A stretch of DNA of 44,815 nucleotides from Novosphingobium sp. EMRT-2 (GCF_005145025.1 NZ_CP039698.1:1-44815), one strand, 5' to 3'; shown: positions 34,626-44,604, numbered from the stretch's first letter. The notes: generated from the letters alone by a model not told the origin. Program-made: numbers and translations.

Positions 34626-34661
34626 CATGTTCACATGCAAACATGCAGGCATGTGAACATG
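34626..34661 (+). promoter_or_regulatory. CATG array downstream of partition operon (five units), candidate parS
   Basis: CATG at 34626, 34634, 34642, 34650 and 34658: five copies at exact 8-base steps immediately after the ParB-like stop. It is the longest of the three clusters and the best candidate centromere. Confidence 0.75.
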
Positions 34662-34683
34662 GCCGCTTGCCATAGGGCGGGAA

Positions 34684-35793
34684 TCAGCGCAGCGGCTTGC
34701 GTTCGTGCCGTTTCTTGCAGAAGCCGAGGAAGGCGGCGCGGGGGCTTTTCAGTTCGGGCTTACCCATGTCGTGCCACCACGACACCCATTCGTCATAAAG
34801 CGCGTAAACGTCATAACCTGGCGCGGCCGTCTTGGCGTCGTGCATGGTTTCAGGGTCGATATAGGGCGCATCGTCGGCGACGGCGACCGGATCGGGCTTG
34901 GACTTGAGGCCCGAGCGGTTGCGGAACAGGATTACGTCATCGTCCATCGTCACGGCATAATCGGGGAAATGGCCGTGGTCCGCGTCATGCTCGCAGACCT
35001 TCTTGACCAAGGCCCGGAATACCCGGAGCGGGCTGTTCGAGCCGCATTTCTTTTGCAGCAGCTCTAGGCCGATCTTCCATTCGTCCTTCACGCCGCAATG
35101 CTTGCGCGCCAGCTCATACATGCGCCGCTCGAACGGCTTGCGGAGCCGGAAATAGTCCCGGTGGAGCGTCAGGACGTTCTTGCTGATGACCGAGCGATAG
35201 ACCCAATCCGACAGGGTGATTTCGAGATCGAGCATCCGCCCGTCGAACGTCTTGCGGGTAATCTTGGCTTCTTCGATCAGGCCGAAAATCCGCGTTTCCT
35301 CGATACCGCCCGTTTGAATGTTGGTCCGCACCGTGGTCCCGCGCAAGCGGGTGAGGGCGTCGGCCATCAGCCGATAGCCTTCGCCGCTGGTTTGCCGGTT
35401 GGTGGCGACGAGCATGTCATAGGCTTGCAGGCGCACCGTGCGGCTAGGTTGCTCGCCCTGGTTCATCTTCGCAACGAGCTGCGAAATGCAGTAGATCAAT
35501 ATGTCCTTGTCGTGGATCGTCGCCAGACCCTTGCCCGAGGGGATAATCTCGATGACGTTGCCGTTATGCTCATAGCGTCGCGTCCGGTTGTCGGGCTTGG
35601 TCGAGAGCGAAAACACCGGGTGCTCCATCGAGGCCATGTCATCCTTGGGGATGGCGTCCAGCACGTCGCAGATGAACAAGTCCTGGTTGGGGTGGCGCAC
35701 CGGCAGCAGCGGCGTGCGATCGTCGCCGTCCACGGCCGAGGCCGGCGCGACGATCGGGGCGTCAAACAGGGAAGGGGCGGGGCCTATCGTCAT
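34684..35793 (-). CDS. repA: RepA-type replication initiator
   Basis: A 369-residue plasmid initiator of the RepA type found on alphaproteobacterial plasmids. Recognisable parts are HPNQDLFICDVLDAIPKDDM near the N-terminus, the winged-helix region with YCISQLVAKMNQGEQPSRTV and SGEGYRLMADALTRLRGTTV, and SDWVYRSVISKNVLTLHRDY followed by RLRKPFERRMYELARKHCG. It binds iterons and opens the origin. The start ATG (35793) lies inside the first iteron, so RepA should repress its own gene. It is convergent with the partition operon. Confidence 0.9.
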   Translation of the reverse strand: MTIGPAPSLFDAPIVAPASAVDGDDRTPLLPVRHPNQDLFICDVLDAIPKDDMASMEHPVFSLSTKPDNRTRRYEHNGNVIEIIPSGKGLATIHDKDILIYCISQLVAKMNQGEQPSRTVRLQAYDMLVATNRQTSGEGYRLMADALTRLRGTTVRTNIQTGGIEETRIFGLIEEAKITRKTFDGRMLDLEITLSDWVYRSVISKNVLTLHRDYFRLRKPFERRMYELARKHCGVKDEWKIGLELLQKKCGSNSPLRVFRALVKKVCEHDADHGHFPDYAVTMDDDVILFRNRSGLKSKPDPVAVADDAPYIDPETMHDAKTAAPGYDVYALYDEWVSWWHDMGKPELKSPRAAFLGFCKKRHERKPLR

Positions 35794-35983
35794 TTCACTA
35801 ACGCTTGGCCTACTATCGTCATTTCACTAACGCAAGCGGGATTATCGTCATTTCAGATTCACCCCCGCGCTATCGTCATTTCGATTACGCTTGAGAGAGG
35901 GGCAAGGCAGGCCAGGCGCTATCGTCATAGTGGATTCGCCTTTTCGTCACTCTGGATTCGCTTTTTCGTCAGAGCGGATTCAC
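35785..35983 (+). repeat. Replication iterons, seven units
   Basis: Units start at 35785, 35814, 35843, 35871, 35920, 35942 and 35964. The first two are identical TATCGTCATTTCACTAACGC. The next two keep TATCGTCATTTC. The last three keep only TCGTCA and GGATTC. Spacing is 29, 29, 28, 49, 22 and 22, so the array has a long-step and a short-step half. Confidence 0.88.
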
Positions 35984-36088
35984 CCCATGGCAAATTTGGC
36001 CCAAAAAACCGCGTATTTCCAATTGCTTCCGAGAAGGCGCGATTTCCGTAACACATCACTAAACCCATATTTTAACACTAGGCGAGGC
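35984..36088. other. AT-rich origin segment
   Basis: About 100 bases between iterons and DnaA box with A/T runs (caaatttggcccaaaaaacc, catattttaacac), far less GC-rich than the rest of the plasmid. Probable unwinding region. Confidence 0.6.
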
Positions 36089-36097
36089 TGTGGATAA
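36089..36097 (-). promoter_or_regulatory. DnaA box
   Basis: TGTGGATAA, exact reverse complement of TTATCCACA, at the border of the AT-rich region. Confidence 0.75.
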
Positions 36098-36588
36098 CTT
36101 CAGGCCGTTGCGCTTTCCGCCATGTCAAAAGGAAGAAAAGCACCGCCTCTTGGGGGCTTCGCCCCCGCCGGCTCGCGGCCTTCGGCCGCCCCGGATCGCT
36201 GAAGCGATCCTCCCACCCGGCATCCCCATAATGAGCCGGCTTCGCCGGCACGCCTTTGTTTGTTTGGGGATGATGGCAACCGTCGCGCCTCTATCGCCAA
36301 CACACAACCTAGCCCCACCGTTGCAAATGGCTTTCCAGAAAAGCCAAGCGGATAGGGGGGCGCCGATCGGAGAGGGCAGGGAAGGCGGGAACGTCCCCAC
36401 AGGCGCGATTTCCGGCCCGTCTAGCCCCTTTCCGGGCGTTCGACAGGGTTTCGGGCGCCGGAACCGCCCAAGGCGCTCTACGGGCTTCCCAGGCGGCCGA
36501 TTTCCCAAGCTCGATCCTTGCCATTCACCTGTCGCGCAGATGGTCCAGACCGGCTATATTGGATCGGCCCAACGGCACGATCGCGACC
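36098..36588. other. Gene-free origin flank
   Basis: No supported gene: an open plus frame of 172 codons has no ribosome-binding site or domain-like sequence. It holds the hairpin series at 36152-36249 and a small hairpin GGCTTT/AAAGCC at 36329-36345. Confidence 0.5.
36152..36249. repeat. Series of four short GC-rich hairpins
   Basis: GGGGGC-ttc-GCCCCC (36152-36166), GCGGCC-ttc-GGCCGC (36175-36189), GGATCGC-tgaa-GCGATCC (36193-36210) and GCCGGC-ttc-GCCGGC (36235-36249). Different stems with a similar small loop suggest a structural element like REP sequences or a transcription stop near the origin. Confidence 0.65.
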
Positions 36589-36620
36589 GGACCCGCCGTG
36601 GCTGCTAACGCGGCGGGTCC
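36589..36620 (-). terminator. Terminator-like inverted repeat after traG
   Basis: Perfect 10-base stem GGACCCGCCG/CGGCGGGTCC (36589-36598 with 36611-36620) just downstream of the traG stop. No T run follows on the minus strand, so intrinsic termination is uncertain. Confidence 0.5.
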
Positions 36621-36622
36621 AA

Positions 36623-38281
36623 TCACGCCTTATCGAACTTCCCGGCGAACTCGCGATCGGCATAATAGGCGAGCTTGCCGGCGACGATCGGCCGTTGCCC
36701 GGCGAGGAACAGGAACTGCAAATCGTCCCGAAGGGTGCGGACCTCATCGGGCGTGAGCAGCGGGCGGCCGACATGCTGCGCGCCGAACGAGATTCCGGTT
36801 TCGTCACTGTCGATCGCGCGGCTCATCGTCTCGAACACGACGGTCTCCTGCCCGAGCAGATCGGAGACGAGTTTCGCGCTGTCGTGATCGTTGACGCCGA
36901 ACACCTGTAGGACGCCGGCGTTTGACAGGAAGGTGCCGGCGCGGCGCTCGTAGAGCGCGCGGAGCTGGTGAACGTCTTGCAGGATCGGCCAGAGCTGGAC
37001 GCCGTAGCCGGCCATGAGGCCCATTGCGCGCTCGACGGGGGCCAGATGGCCGAGGGCGGCGAACTCATCGAGCAGGAACAGCACCGGGCGGGCAGGGGAG
37101 GCCGGCGCGCGCGCAAGATCGGTCAGACCTTGCGCGAGCATAAGGCGCAGCCAGCGGGAATAGGTGGCGAGCCGATCGGGCGGCAGTACCAGATAGACGG
37201 TAGTGGGCTGCGCTTTCACATCGGCGAAGGTAAAATCCGAGTGCCCCAACACCGCCGTCATGCGCGGGCTGTCGAGGAAATGGGTATGGCGCTGCGCGGC
37301 CGAGAGGACGCCGGCCGCCTCGCGGTCGGATTTGCCGAGGTGGCGGTTTGCAGCGCGGGCGGCGAGGCCGCCTTGCGCCTGCATCGTTTCGAGCTGGGCG
37401 GTGAAAGCGGCGGGCGCGAGGGTGAGCCGGTCGCGCAGCGTGGCGAGATTGCGGGTCGGGGCCGGCTCGCTTGTGACGATCGACAGTATTAGGCCCGAGA
37501 TCAGCGCCTTGGCTTCCTCGTTCCAATGCGCTTCGCCGGCTTCGCCGGGTGCGTCATAGACCAGCGCGTCGGCCAGCGTCATGCAGTCGTCGGCGAGATC
37601 GAGGCTTGCCCCATCGATGCGATCGAGCGGGTTGAACGCGGCGCTGGCGATGCCCGTCACCCCGAACGGATCGAGGACATGGACCGGGCCGAACTTCGCG
37701 TGGTGGCGCGCGGTGATGCGGGCATTTTCGCCCTTGGGGTCGATGCAGACGACCGGGCCGGGATAGTCGAGCAGGTTGGGGATGATGGTTCCCACCCCTT
37801 TGCCGGTGCGCGTCGGTGCCATCGTCAGCAGATGGGCCGGGCCGTCATAGCGCAGGAGCTTGCCCGATTTCGGGTCGCGGCCGATCAGCAGGCCGTTGCC
37901 TTGGGCGAGAGGCCGCGTCTCGCGGTCGGTGGCAAAGCGGGCGGAACCGTGGGTGGCGTCGCTGGCAGGACCGCCATATTGCAGGATGAGGGGCTGGAAG
38001 AGGGCGCGCAGCGTGACAAGGATGATGACGAGGAACGTCAGCATCATGCCTATCTGGTAAAGATGAGAATCCCGGGCCAAGCCGAGCAGCGAGTGCAGGA
38101 GGAATTGCATTCCCCCGGCGAGGACCAGGCCGACGATCAGGAACAGGATCGCGACGCGCAGCAGATGGCGGACGAGCGCGATGGGGCTGAGGGTTAGCGC
38201 CGTGATCGCCCATATCGGATTATGACGGGCGATGCGGGCGAGGTTGCGGATCGCGCGACCGAGCTGGTGCAGCCACTCCAT
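36623..38281 (-). CDS. traG: TraG/VirD4-type coupling protein (T4CP)
   Basis: A 552-residue inner-membrane ATPase that delivers relaxase-bound DNA to a type IV secretion channel. Two N-terminal membrane segments (about 41-66 and 76-97) precede the motor domain, with Walker A APTRTGKG (155-162) and Walker B VLFLLDEF (400-407). The family segments CIDPKGENARIT and HVLDPFGV lie between. It is the last gene of the tra operon, its start one base from the preceding stop. Because the plasmid has no secretion-channel genes, it must use another element's channel. This is the intact copy; the first copy is a diverged, frameshifted version. Confidence 0.94.
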   Translation of the reverse strand: MEWLHQLGRAIRNLARIARHNPIWAITALTLSPIALVRHLLRVAILFLIVGLVLAGGMQFLLHSLLGLARDSHLYQIGMMLTFLVIILVTLRALFQPLILQYGGPASDATHGSARFATDRETRPLAQGNGLLIGRDPKSGKLLRYDGPAHLLTMAPTRTGKGVGTIIPNLLDYPGPVVCIDPKGENARITARHHAKFGPVHVLDPFGVTGIASAAFNPLDRIDGASLDLADDCMTLADALVYDAPGEAGEAHWNEEAKALISGLILSIVTSEPAPTRNLATLRDRLTLAPAAFTAQLETMQAQGGLAARAANRHLGKSDREAAGVLSAAQRHTHFLDSPRMTAVLGHSDFTFADVKAQPTTVYLVLPPDRLATYSRWLRLMLAQGLTDLARAPASPARPVLFLLDEFAALGHLAPVERAMGLMAGYGVQLWPILQDVHQLRALYERRAGTFLSNAGVLQVFGVNDHDSAKLVSDLLGQETVVFETMSRAIDSDETGISFGAQHVGRPLLTPDEVRTLRDDLQFLFLAGQRPIVAGKLAYYADREFAGKFDKA

Positions 38282-38282
38282 G

Positions 38283-38588
38283 TCAGGCGGCTCTGCATGG
38301 GAGAGGGGGAGCCTTGCGAGGGTGGAGCGTCAGGCCGCGCACACCCGGCGCGGCGGCGATGCGGCGTTCCAGTGCCGCGACCTCATCCACCTTGTCGCTG
38401 GACCAGTCGCGCGCGACGTGGACGCCACCGGCGTCGGTTTCGAGATCGAGGCAGGCCAGATCGGGGCGAAGATCAAGCAGGCGCGTCAGGTCAGTGATCA
38501 GCTCAGGCGAGAGCGGGTCGGGCAGATTGCCCGTCATCACAAGCTGCCAGGATCGCTTTTCCCCATCGCCAGTCCTGCGCCTGCTCAT
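38283..38588 (-). CDS. Small tra-operon protein (second copy)
   Basis: Same 101-residue protein as 11424-11729. GGAGGA precedes the ATG. Confidence 0.68.
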   Translation of the reverse strand: MSRRRTGDGEKRSWQLVMTGNLPDPLSPELITDLTRLLDLRPDLACLDLETDAGGVHVARDWSSDKVDEVAALERRIAAAPGVRGLTLHPRKAPPLPCRAA

Positions 38589-38602
38589 GGTGCTGTCCTC
38601 CC

Positions 38603-39328
38603 TCAATCCGCGTCCAGCGCGAAATCCACCCGCACCGTCACGATGCCGGCGTTCGTTCCAGTCATCACCGGGGGCGCTTGTGCTATCTGCGGTGCCACGA
38701 CGGGGGGCGGGGCGACCATGCGGGCGTCCATCTCCGCCATTGGCGGCATGTAGCCGCCTTGGCCGCCGTCGTGGATCGCAAGCACGCGTGTGATGCGAAG
38801 CCCGGCGGCCTTCGCATAAGCGTCTGCCTTGGCGCGCGCGGCCTTGTAGGCAAGATCATAGGCCCCCAGGTTCGCCTTTTCGGGGTCGGCGACCGACAGG
38901 TTGGGGCCAGACACGATATTAGCGCCGGCGGCCGTCACGGCCGCGATGGCCTGGCCGACGCGATCGGTGTTGCGGACGCGCACGGCAAGGGTGTTGGCGG
39001 CTTCGTATTTCCCCCGGTTGTCGCCCCAGGTGATCCGGTTCACCGACAGGTTGCGCGTCTGGATATCGCGCGCCGGAATGTCGAGCTTGGCAAGCGCGGC
39101 GGTAATCTGCTGCATCGTTTCGGCATTGCGCGCGCTCGCGGCCTCAGCCGTCGCGGCGATGCTCGACAGGCCGGCGGTGAACAGCGCCTGGTCGGGCGCA
39201 GCCTCGGCCCGTCCCGATCCGGTGACGGTGAGAAAGGTTTCATTCTCTTCCAGACCGCGCGGATCGGGCGCGCCGGGGGTGCAGCCGGCAAGCGCGATCA
39301 GCCCCGATACCACCAACAATTGCTTCAT
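38603..39328 (-). CDS. SIMPL-domain lipoprotein (second copy)
   Basis: Same as 11744-12469; lipobox LAGC and DUF541 domain intact. Confidence 0.85.
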   Translation of the reverse strand: MKQLLVVSGLIALAGCTPGAPDPRGLEENETFLTVTGSGRAEAAPDQALFTAGLSSIAATAEAASARNAETMQQITAALAKLDIPARDIQTRNLSVNRITWGDNRGKYEAANTLAVRVRNTDRVGQAIAAVTAAGANIVSGPNLSVADPEKANLGAYDLAYKAARAKADAYAKAAGLRITRVLAIHDGGQGGYMPPMAEMDARMVAPPPVVAPQIAQAPPVMTGTNAGIVTVRVDFALDAD

Positions 39329-39636
39329 CCTGATCCTCCCGTCTGATTTTCTTCCGCTTCCGCATCGAACGCGCGTTTGCCGCGCCGCTTCCAAAGCGCC
39401 AGCACATCGCCGGCGTCGTCATCACGCGCCCGCCCAGCGAGTTCGAGCAGCGCGCCGTAGAGCGTCGCGCGATCGTCCTCGACCAGCTCGACCAGGCCGG
39501 CTTTCTGGACGAGCCCGCCCAGCTCGATCAGATGACGGGTGCGTTCGCGGCGTTGCACGACCCAGCTCCGGTTGTCGGTGCGCGCGCGGGCCGATTCAGC
39601 GCGCCGCCTCGCCGTCAGATTGCGCCGCTCCGCCAT
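39325..39636 (-). CDS. traD: TraD-type protein (second copy)
   Basis: Same as 12466-12777; the stop overlaps the SIMPL gene start by four bases. Confidence 0.8.
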   Translation of the reverse strand: MAERRNLTARRRAESARARTDNRSWVVQRRERTRHLIELGGLVQKAGLVELVEDDRATLYGALLELAGRARDDDAGDVLALWKRRGKRAFDAEAEENQTGGSG

Positions 39637-39901
39637 CGCCCTCGCCTTGAGCAGCGCCGCCAGCTTTGCGCCCGCGCCGTTGAAAGAAGGCAGCGCCCTT
39701 CGCGCGCCACGCCTCCTTCGCACTGGTGTCTTTCGACCCGACCGCATCGAGCAGCGCGCCGGCAAGCATTTCGGCATCGAGCGCATCGGCTCCGGTGGCG
39801 ACGACAAGCTGGCCGAACTGTTCCACCTTCCGCGCCTTCAATGCACGGGCCTTGTCGTTCAGCGCCTTCAACTCGGCATCGTAATCGCGGACCTTACGCA
39901 T
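39596..39901 (-). CDS. traC: TraC-type protein (second copy)
   Basis: Same as 12737-13042; overlaps traD by 41 bases. Confidence 0.8.
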   Translation of the reverse strand: MRKVRDYDAELKALNDKARALKARKVEQFGQLVVATGADALDAEMLAGALLDAVGSKDTSAKEAWRAKGAAFFQRRGRKAGGAAQGEGDGGAAQSDGEAAR

Positions 39902-40325
39902 CCCAGCTTTCCTCCGTTTCTCGTTCTGGCAGACCGGCCCCACAGTCGGCCCAGGGTAGGCGGCCCTCGACGCCATAATGATAGGCCGGTGTGACGCGCC
40001 CGGGATGATCGAGCGTGCCGACATGGAAGGCGACTTCCTCTGTCGCTACGCCGCTCGCCTCGTCGTAATGGATCGTGAGCGGCGAGCCGCAGTCGCCGCA
40101 GAACGACCGGACCGCGATCGGCGATGAGCGGTAGGATATCTGCGTGTCACCGATCCAGCCCACATCGTCCCAGCGCACCCAGGCGAGAATGGCGAAGGCG
40201 CTGCCGGTCGATCGCCGGCACATTGAGCAGTGGCAATAATGAACGCGGGGCGGAGCGTGCAGCACATAGCGCATGGCCCCGCAGAGGCATCCGCCTTCAA
40301 GCTCTTGATGCTCGCTGCCATCCAT
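39894..40325 (-). CDS. GFA/CENP-V-family zinc protein (second copy)
   Basis: Same as 13035-13466; all family cysteine motifs are present. Confidence 0.85.
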   Translation of the reverse strand: MDGSEHQELEGGCLCGAMRYVLHAPPRVHYCHCSMCRRSTGSAFAILAWVRWDDVGWIGDTQISYRSSPIAVRSFCGDCGSPLTIHYDEASGVATEEVAFHVGTLDHPGRVTPAYHYGVEGRLPWADCGAGLPERETEESWDA

Positions 40326-40437
40326 TAGCCAGCCCTCGCGCCCATGAACCGGAGCGGCAGAGTAGCAGGATCGCGGCAGGAAGGTAGCGCCCGAGCCAAG
40401 AAATGCGGCGAAGTCAATCACGCGAACGGCAGAGAGT

Positions 40438-40478
40438 GTGAGTGCGCGCTTATACGTCGTTGCCGACGTGCGCTTGAG
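40438..40478 (+). other. Candidate oriT (second copy)
   Basis: Same as 13579-13619; the stem ACGTCG/CGACGT lies at 40454-40459 and 40464-40469, about 30 bases before traA. Confidence 0.55.
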
Positions 40479-40498
40479 AAGGCAGTATAGCGGCCGTC

Positions 40499-43427
40499 AT
40501 GGCGATCTACCATTTCTCGGCCAAGGTCATCAGCCGTGTGAGCGGATCGAGCGCCGTTGCGAGCGCCGCCTATCGTTCGGCATCCGAGCTGTATGATGAG
40601 CGGCTTGGGCGGAACCATGATTTTTCGAATAAGGCCGGTGTCGTCCATTCGGAAATCTTGGCTCCCGAAGGTGCGCCGGAGCGTTTAAACGATCGCGAAA
40701 CGCTGTGGAACGAGGTGGAGGCCGGGGAGAAACGCAAGGACGCGCAGCTCGCCCGTGAGGTGGAGTTCTCGATTCCGCGCGAGATGAGCGAAAAGCAGGG
40801 TGTTAGCCTCGCGCGCGACTTTGTCGAAAAACAGTTTGTCGAGCGCGGGATGGTGGCCGACCTCAACGTGCATTGGGACAAGGCGAAGGACGGCAGTCCG
40901 AAGCCGCACGCGCATGTCATGCTGTCGATGCGCGACGTGGGGCCGGAGGGGTTCGGCAAGAAGAACCGCGACTGGAACGGCACCGAGCTGTTGAAGGAAT
41001 GGCGCGAGGCATGGGCCGCCCACGTCAACGAACGCATGGCCGAGCTGGGCCTTGAGGGGCGGATCGACCATCGTTCCTATGAGGCGCAGGGGATCGAACT
41101 GGAGCCCCAGCACAAGATCGGTCCGATGGGAAAACGGCACGAGCTTGAGGGCGAGGCTCACCGACGCGGCGACGATCATCTTCGTATCGCGCGCGAGAAT
41201 GGCGAGAAGATCATCGCCAATCCCAGCGTGGCATTGGATGCGATCACGCGGCAACAGGCGACGTTCACCACCCGCGACCTGGCGATGTTCGTCCACCGGC
41301 ACAGCGACGGCAAGGAGCAGTTCGACCAAGCCATGAGCGCCGTGCGGTCCTCGCCCGAGCTGGTGGCGCTCGGCAAGGATGGCCGCGATCAGGAGCGGTT
41401 CACGTCGCGCGAGATGATCGCGGTGGAGAACCGGCTTGAGCGCAGCGCCGGCGAACTGGCGAGCCGGGTAGAGCATGGCGTTAGCGATCGGCAGCGTGAC
41501 GCCGCGTTGGCATCGGCCGAAGGCAGGGGGCTCACCCTATCGGCCGAGCAGCGCGACGCGCTCGACCACATCACCGGCAGAGAAGGACTGGCGTCTGTCG
41601 TCGGCTATGCCGGTTCGGGCAAATCCGCCATGCTGGGTGTCGCGCGCGAGGCTTGGGAGGGGCAGGGCTACAACGTGCGCGGTGCGGCCCTGTCGGGCAT
41701 TGCCGCCGAAAATCTTGAGGGTGTTCCGGCATCGCCTCGAGGACGATCGCCAGTCTCGAGCACGCATGGGGCAGGGGCGCGAGCAGCTAGGCCCTAGGGA
41801 CGTGCTGGTGGTGGACGAGGCGGGCATGATCGGCTCGCGCCAGATGGAGCGGGTGCTGTCCCAGGCCCGCGATGCCGGCGCGAAGGTGGTGCTGGTGGGC
41901 GACCCCGAGCAGTTGCAGGCCGATCGAGGCAGGCGCGGCGTTCCGGTCGATCACCGAGCGCCATGGCGCGGCCGAGATCACCGAGATTCGGCGGCAGCGC
42001 GAGGATTGGCAGCGCGACGCGACGAAGCGCTGGCGACAGGCCGGACGGCCGAGGCGATCCACGCCTATGACGGTCGTGGCATGGTCCATGCGGCCGACAC
42101 GCGCGAGACTGCGCGCGGCGAGCTGGTGGACGGTTGGGATCGGCAGCGCCAGGCCGAGCCGGACAAATCCCGTGTCATCCTCACCCACACCAACGCCGAG
42201 GTCCGCGAGCTGAACGAGGAGGCGCGGGGCCGCTTCGCGCGACCGGCGACTTGGGCGAGGATGTGCGGTTCGCGGCCGAGCGAGGCTCGCGCGACTTCGC
42301 GCCGGCGACCGCTTGATGTTCCTGCGGAACGAGCGGTCGCTGGGGGTGAAGAACGGCACCTTGGGGACGATCGAGCAGGTATCGGCCGAGGGCATGAAGG
42401 TTCGGCTCGACAGCGGCCAGCGCGTCGCGTTCGAGGCCAAGGACTATTCGCACGTCGATCACGGCTATGCGGCGACGTTCCACAAGGCGCAGGGCGTGAC
42501 GGTCGATCAGGCGCATGTGCTGGCGACCCCCGGCATGGACCGGCACAGCGCCTATGTCGGCCTGTCGCGGCATCGCGACGGCGTGCAGCTCCATTACGGC
42601 CGTGACGACTTTGCCGATCAGCGGCAGCTCGCCCGCACCCTGTCGCGCGACCGCGGTAAGGACATGGCGGGCGACTATGCCGCCGTCCGTGATGAGCAGG
42701 CCCAGGCCCGTGCGTTCGCCGAGCGGCGCGAGATCCGGTTCCCGGAACGCGCGCGTGAGATGGTCGCCAAGGTGCAGGCGAAGGCCAAGGGCATGTTCGC
42801 CGGGTTCAGGCCCAAACCGTCCTCGCCCGAGCTGGCGCGCGATGGAAAAGGGGGTCCGATTAACACCACCCCCGAGCCCGGATCGGCAGCGCCGAGCCAG
42901 GCCAGGGCGATCGAACGCTACGCGCGCGCGCAGGCCGATATGGACCGGATGCGCGAGAAGGGCTTGCCGGTGCTGCCGCACCAGAAACAGGCGCTGGCGA
43001 AGGCCGGCGACGCGCTCGATCAGGTGCGGCCCCATGCCGCCCAGGATTTGGCGTCCGCGTTCGAGCGCAATCCCGCGCTGGTGCGCGAGGCGGCCGAGGC
43101 AAGGCCGGCGGCGCGGCACGAGCGATGGCGCAAGAGGCCCAGGTCCGCACCAATCCCGAGCTTCGCGCCGATCGGTTCGTGGAGCGCTGGCAGGGCATGG
43201 CGCGCGAGCGGGCCGACCTTGCACGCAGCGGGGATCGTGAGGCCGCGCAGCGCACCGGCAAGAGGATGGAGAGCCTGGCCGGTACCTGCACCGCGATCCC
43301 CAGCTCGAATCCATGTTGCGGGCGTCGTGCGCCCGAGCTGGGGCTGGAAATGGGTCGGGATCGCAGCATCGGGCAGGAATTGACCCGTTCGCTGGAAATC
43401 GGCCGCGATCGGGGGTTAAGCCGGTAA
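40499..43427 (+). pseudogene. traA: TraA relaxase, second copy, frame broken by indels
   Basis: Matches intact 13640-16573 to about 41720. Indels near 41722, 41770, 41920, 42027, 42232, 42302, 43100, 43287 and 43320 then break the frame. They cluster toward the window end and are absent from the first copy, so they are probably sequence error. Confidence 0.88.
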
Positions 43428-43436
43428 GGAGAGGGA

Positions 43437-44197
43437 ATGGCGGACGAGGAGCAGGAGAGAGCGGCGGCGCGGCGGAGGCATTCGAGCGGCTAAGCGCCAC
43501 GATCGAGCAGATGCGTGGCGAGCAGGCATTGATGCGCCGTGCCATAGAGGGGTTGGCGCCGAGCGCGCCAGCATCGACGTGCCCGACTATTCCGAGACGC
43601 TGGGGCATATCGCCCAGGGGCTGGACGGCATCAACGGACGGATCGACCAGATTGTGGGGGCGATCGTGAAGTCGCCGGCGCTGGCGATGACGCCGGCGCA
43701 GATATCGGCGCAGATCGGGCGGGCGGCGACAGAGGTTCGCAGCGCCGACCATGCCGCGCTCGCGACCGCGACGAACGAGATGAAGCAGCAGGCACGCGAG
43801 CTGCATGGCGTCGTGCGATCGGCGCGGGCGGCCGAGAAGCAGCGCGACCGGGAGCTATGGTTTCGGATTGGGTGGGTTCCTCATCGGCGTGCTCCTGTGG
43901 ACGTTCCTGCCCGGTATGGTCGCGCGCGAGATCGCGCCGGCGAGCTGGCGCTGGCCCGAGCGCATGGCGGCGGGGATGCTCGACATGCCGATGTGGGAGG
44001 CGGCTCGCATTTGATGGCGACGGATTTCCCGGCGAGCTGGAACGGGCTGGTGTCGAGCAGCCGGATCATGAGCGCCAACAGCGAAACGATCGAAAGGTGC
44101 CAGAAGGCCGCGAACCGGGCAGGAGAGCCGGTGCGATGCACGATCAGGATCGGCGCGCGTCGGGCAGCGTTGAGGCGGGAAGAAGCAGGATCAATGA
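43437..44197 (+). pseudogene. DUF6118-like protein, second copy, frame broken
   Basis: Corresponds to 16583-17347, with indels near 43457, 43558, 43862, 44004, 44155 and 44181. Confidence 0.75.
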
Positions 44198-44331
44198 CCA
44201 GGGCAGGTGAAAAGGCTCTATGGCGATTGGAACGCCGGTGCGATGGACCGCCCTCGCGTCCAGTCTGGCCGTGGCTGTTGATCGTGGCCCTGGCGATTGT
44301 GGTGGCGGTCGCGGCATGGAGGATGAGATGA
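44194..44331 (+). pseudogene. 45-residue membrane peptide, second copy, frame shifted internally
   Basis: Corresponds to 17344-17481. An extra G near 44213 and a lost G near 44230 scramble residues 8-12; the membrane segment remains. Confidence 0.55.
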
Positions 44332-44596
44332 ACGCGCTTCCCTATCGCTCGACCGGTGTTCGATGAAACGACGCTTCCGCCGCGCTGCGAAGCGAGCATC
44401 GCACCAAGGCCGGCGTGTGGGGCGTGATCCGGGTGATCGAAGGGAGCTTGAGGCTGACCTATCTCGACCCGCTTCAGAAATGATTGTCACGCCCGATCGG
44501 CCAGCGCTGATCCTGCCCGAACAACCGCATTTCGTCGAACCGCTCGGAGTCATGAGGATGCAGGTCGATTTCTACGATCAGCGGCCAAGCCTCTAG
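44328..44596 (+). pseudogene. DUF1971 protein, second copy, frame broken
   Basis: Corresponds to 17478-17750; four single-base losses (near 44353, 44378-44380 and 44470). Confidence 0.65.
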
Positions 44597-44604
44597 GGAG
44601 AGCC

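Noticed and set aside
33624..34661. CRISPR array
   Set aside because: The CATG repeats are 4 bases at 8-base pitch; no 25-40 base repeats with spacers and no cas genes exist in the window.
36090..36608. 172-codon open frame on the plus strand beside the origin
   Set aside because: Low-complexity proline/arginine product, no ribosome-binding site, runs through the hairpin series; treated as non-coding.
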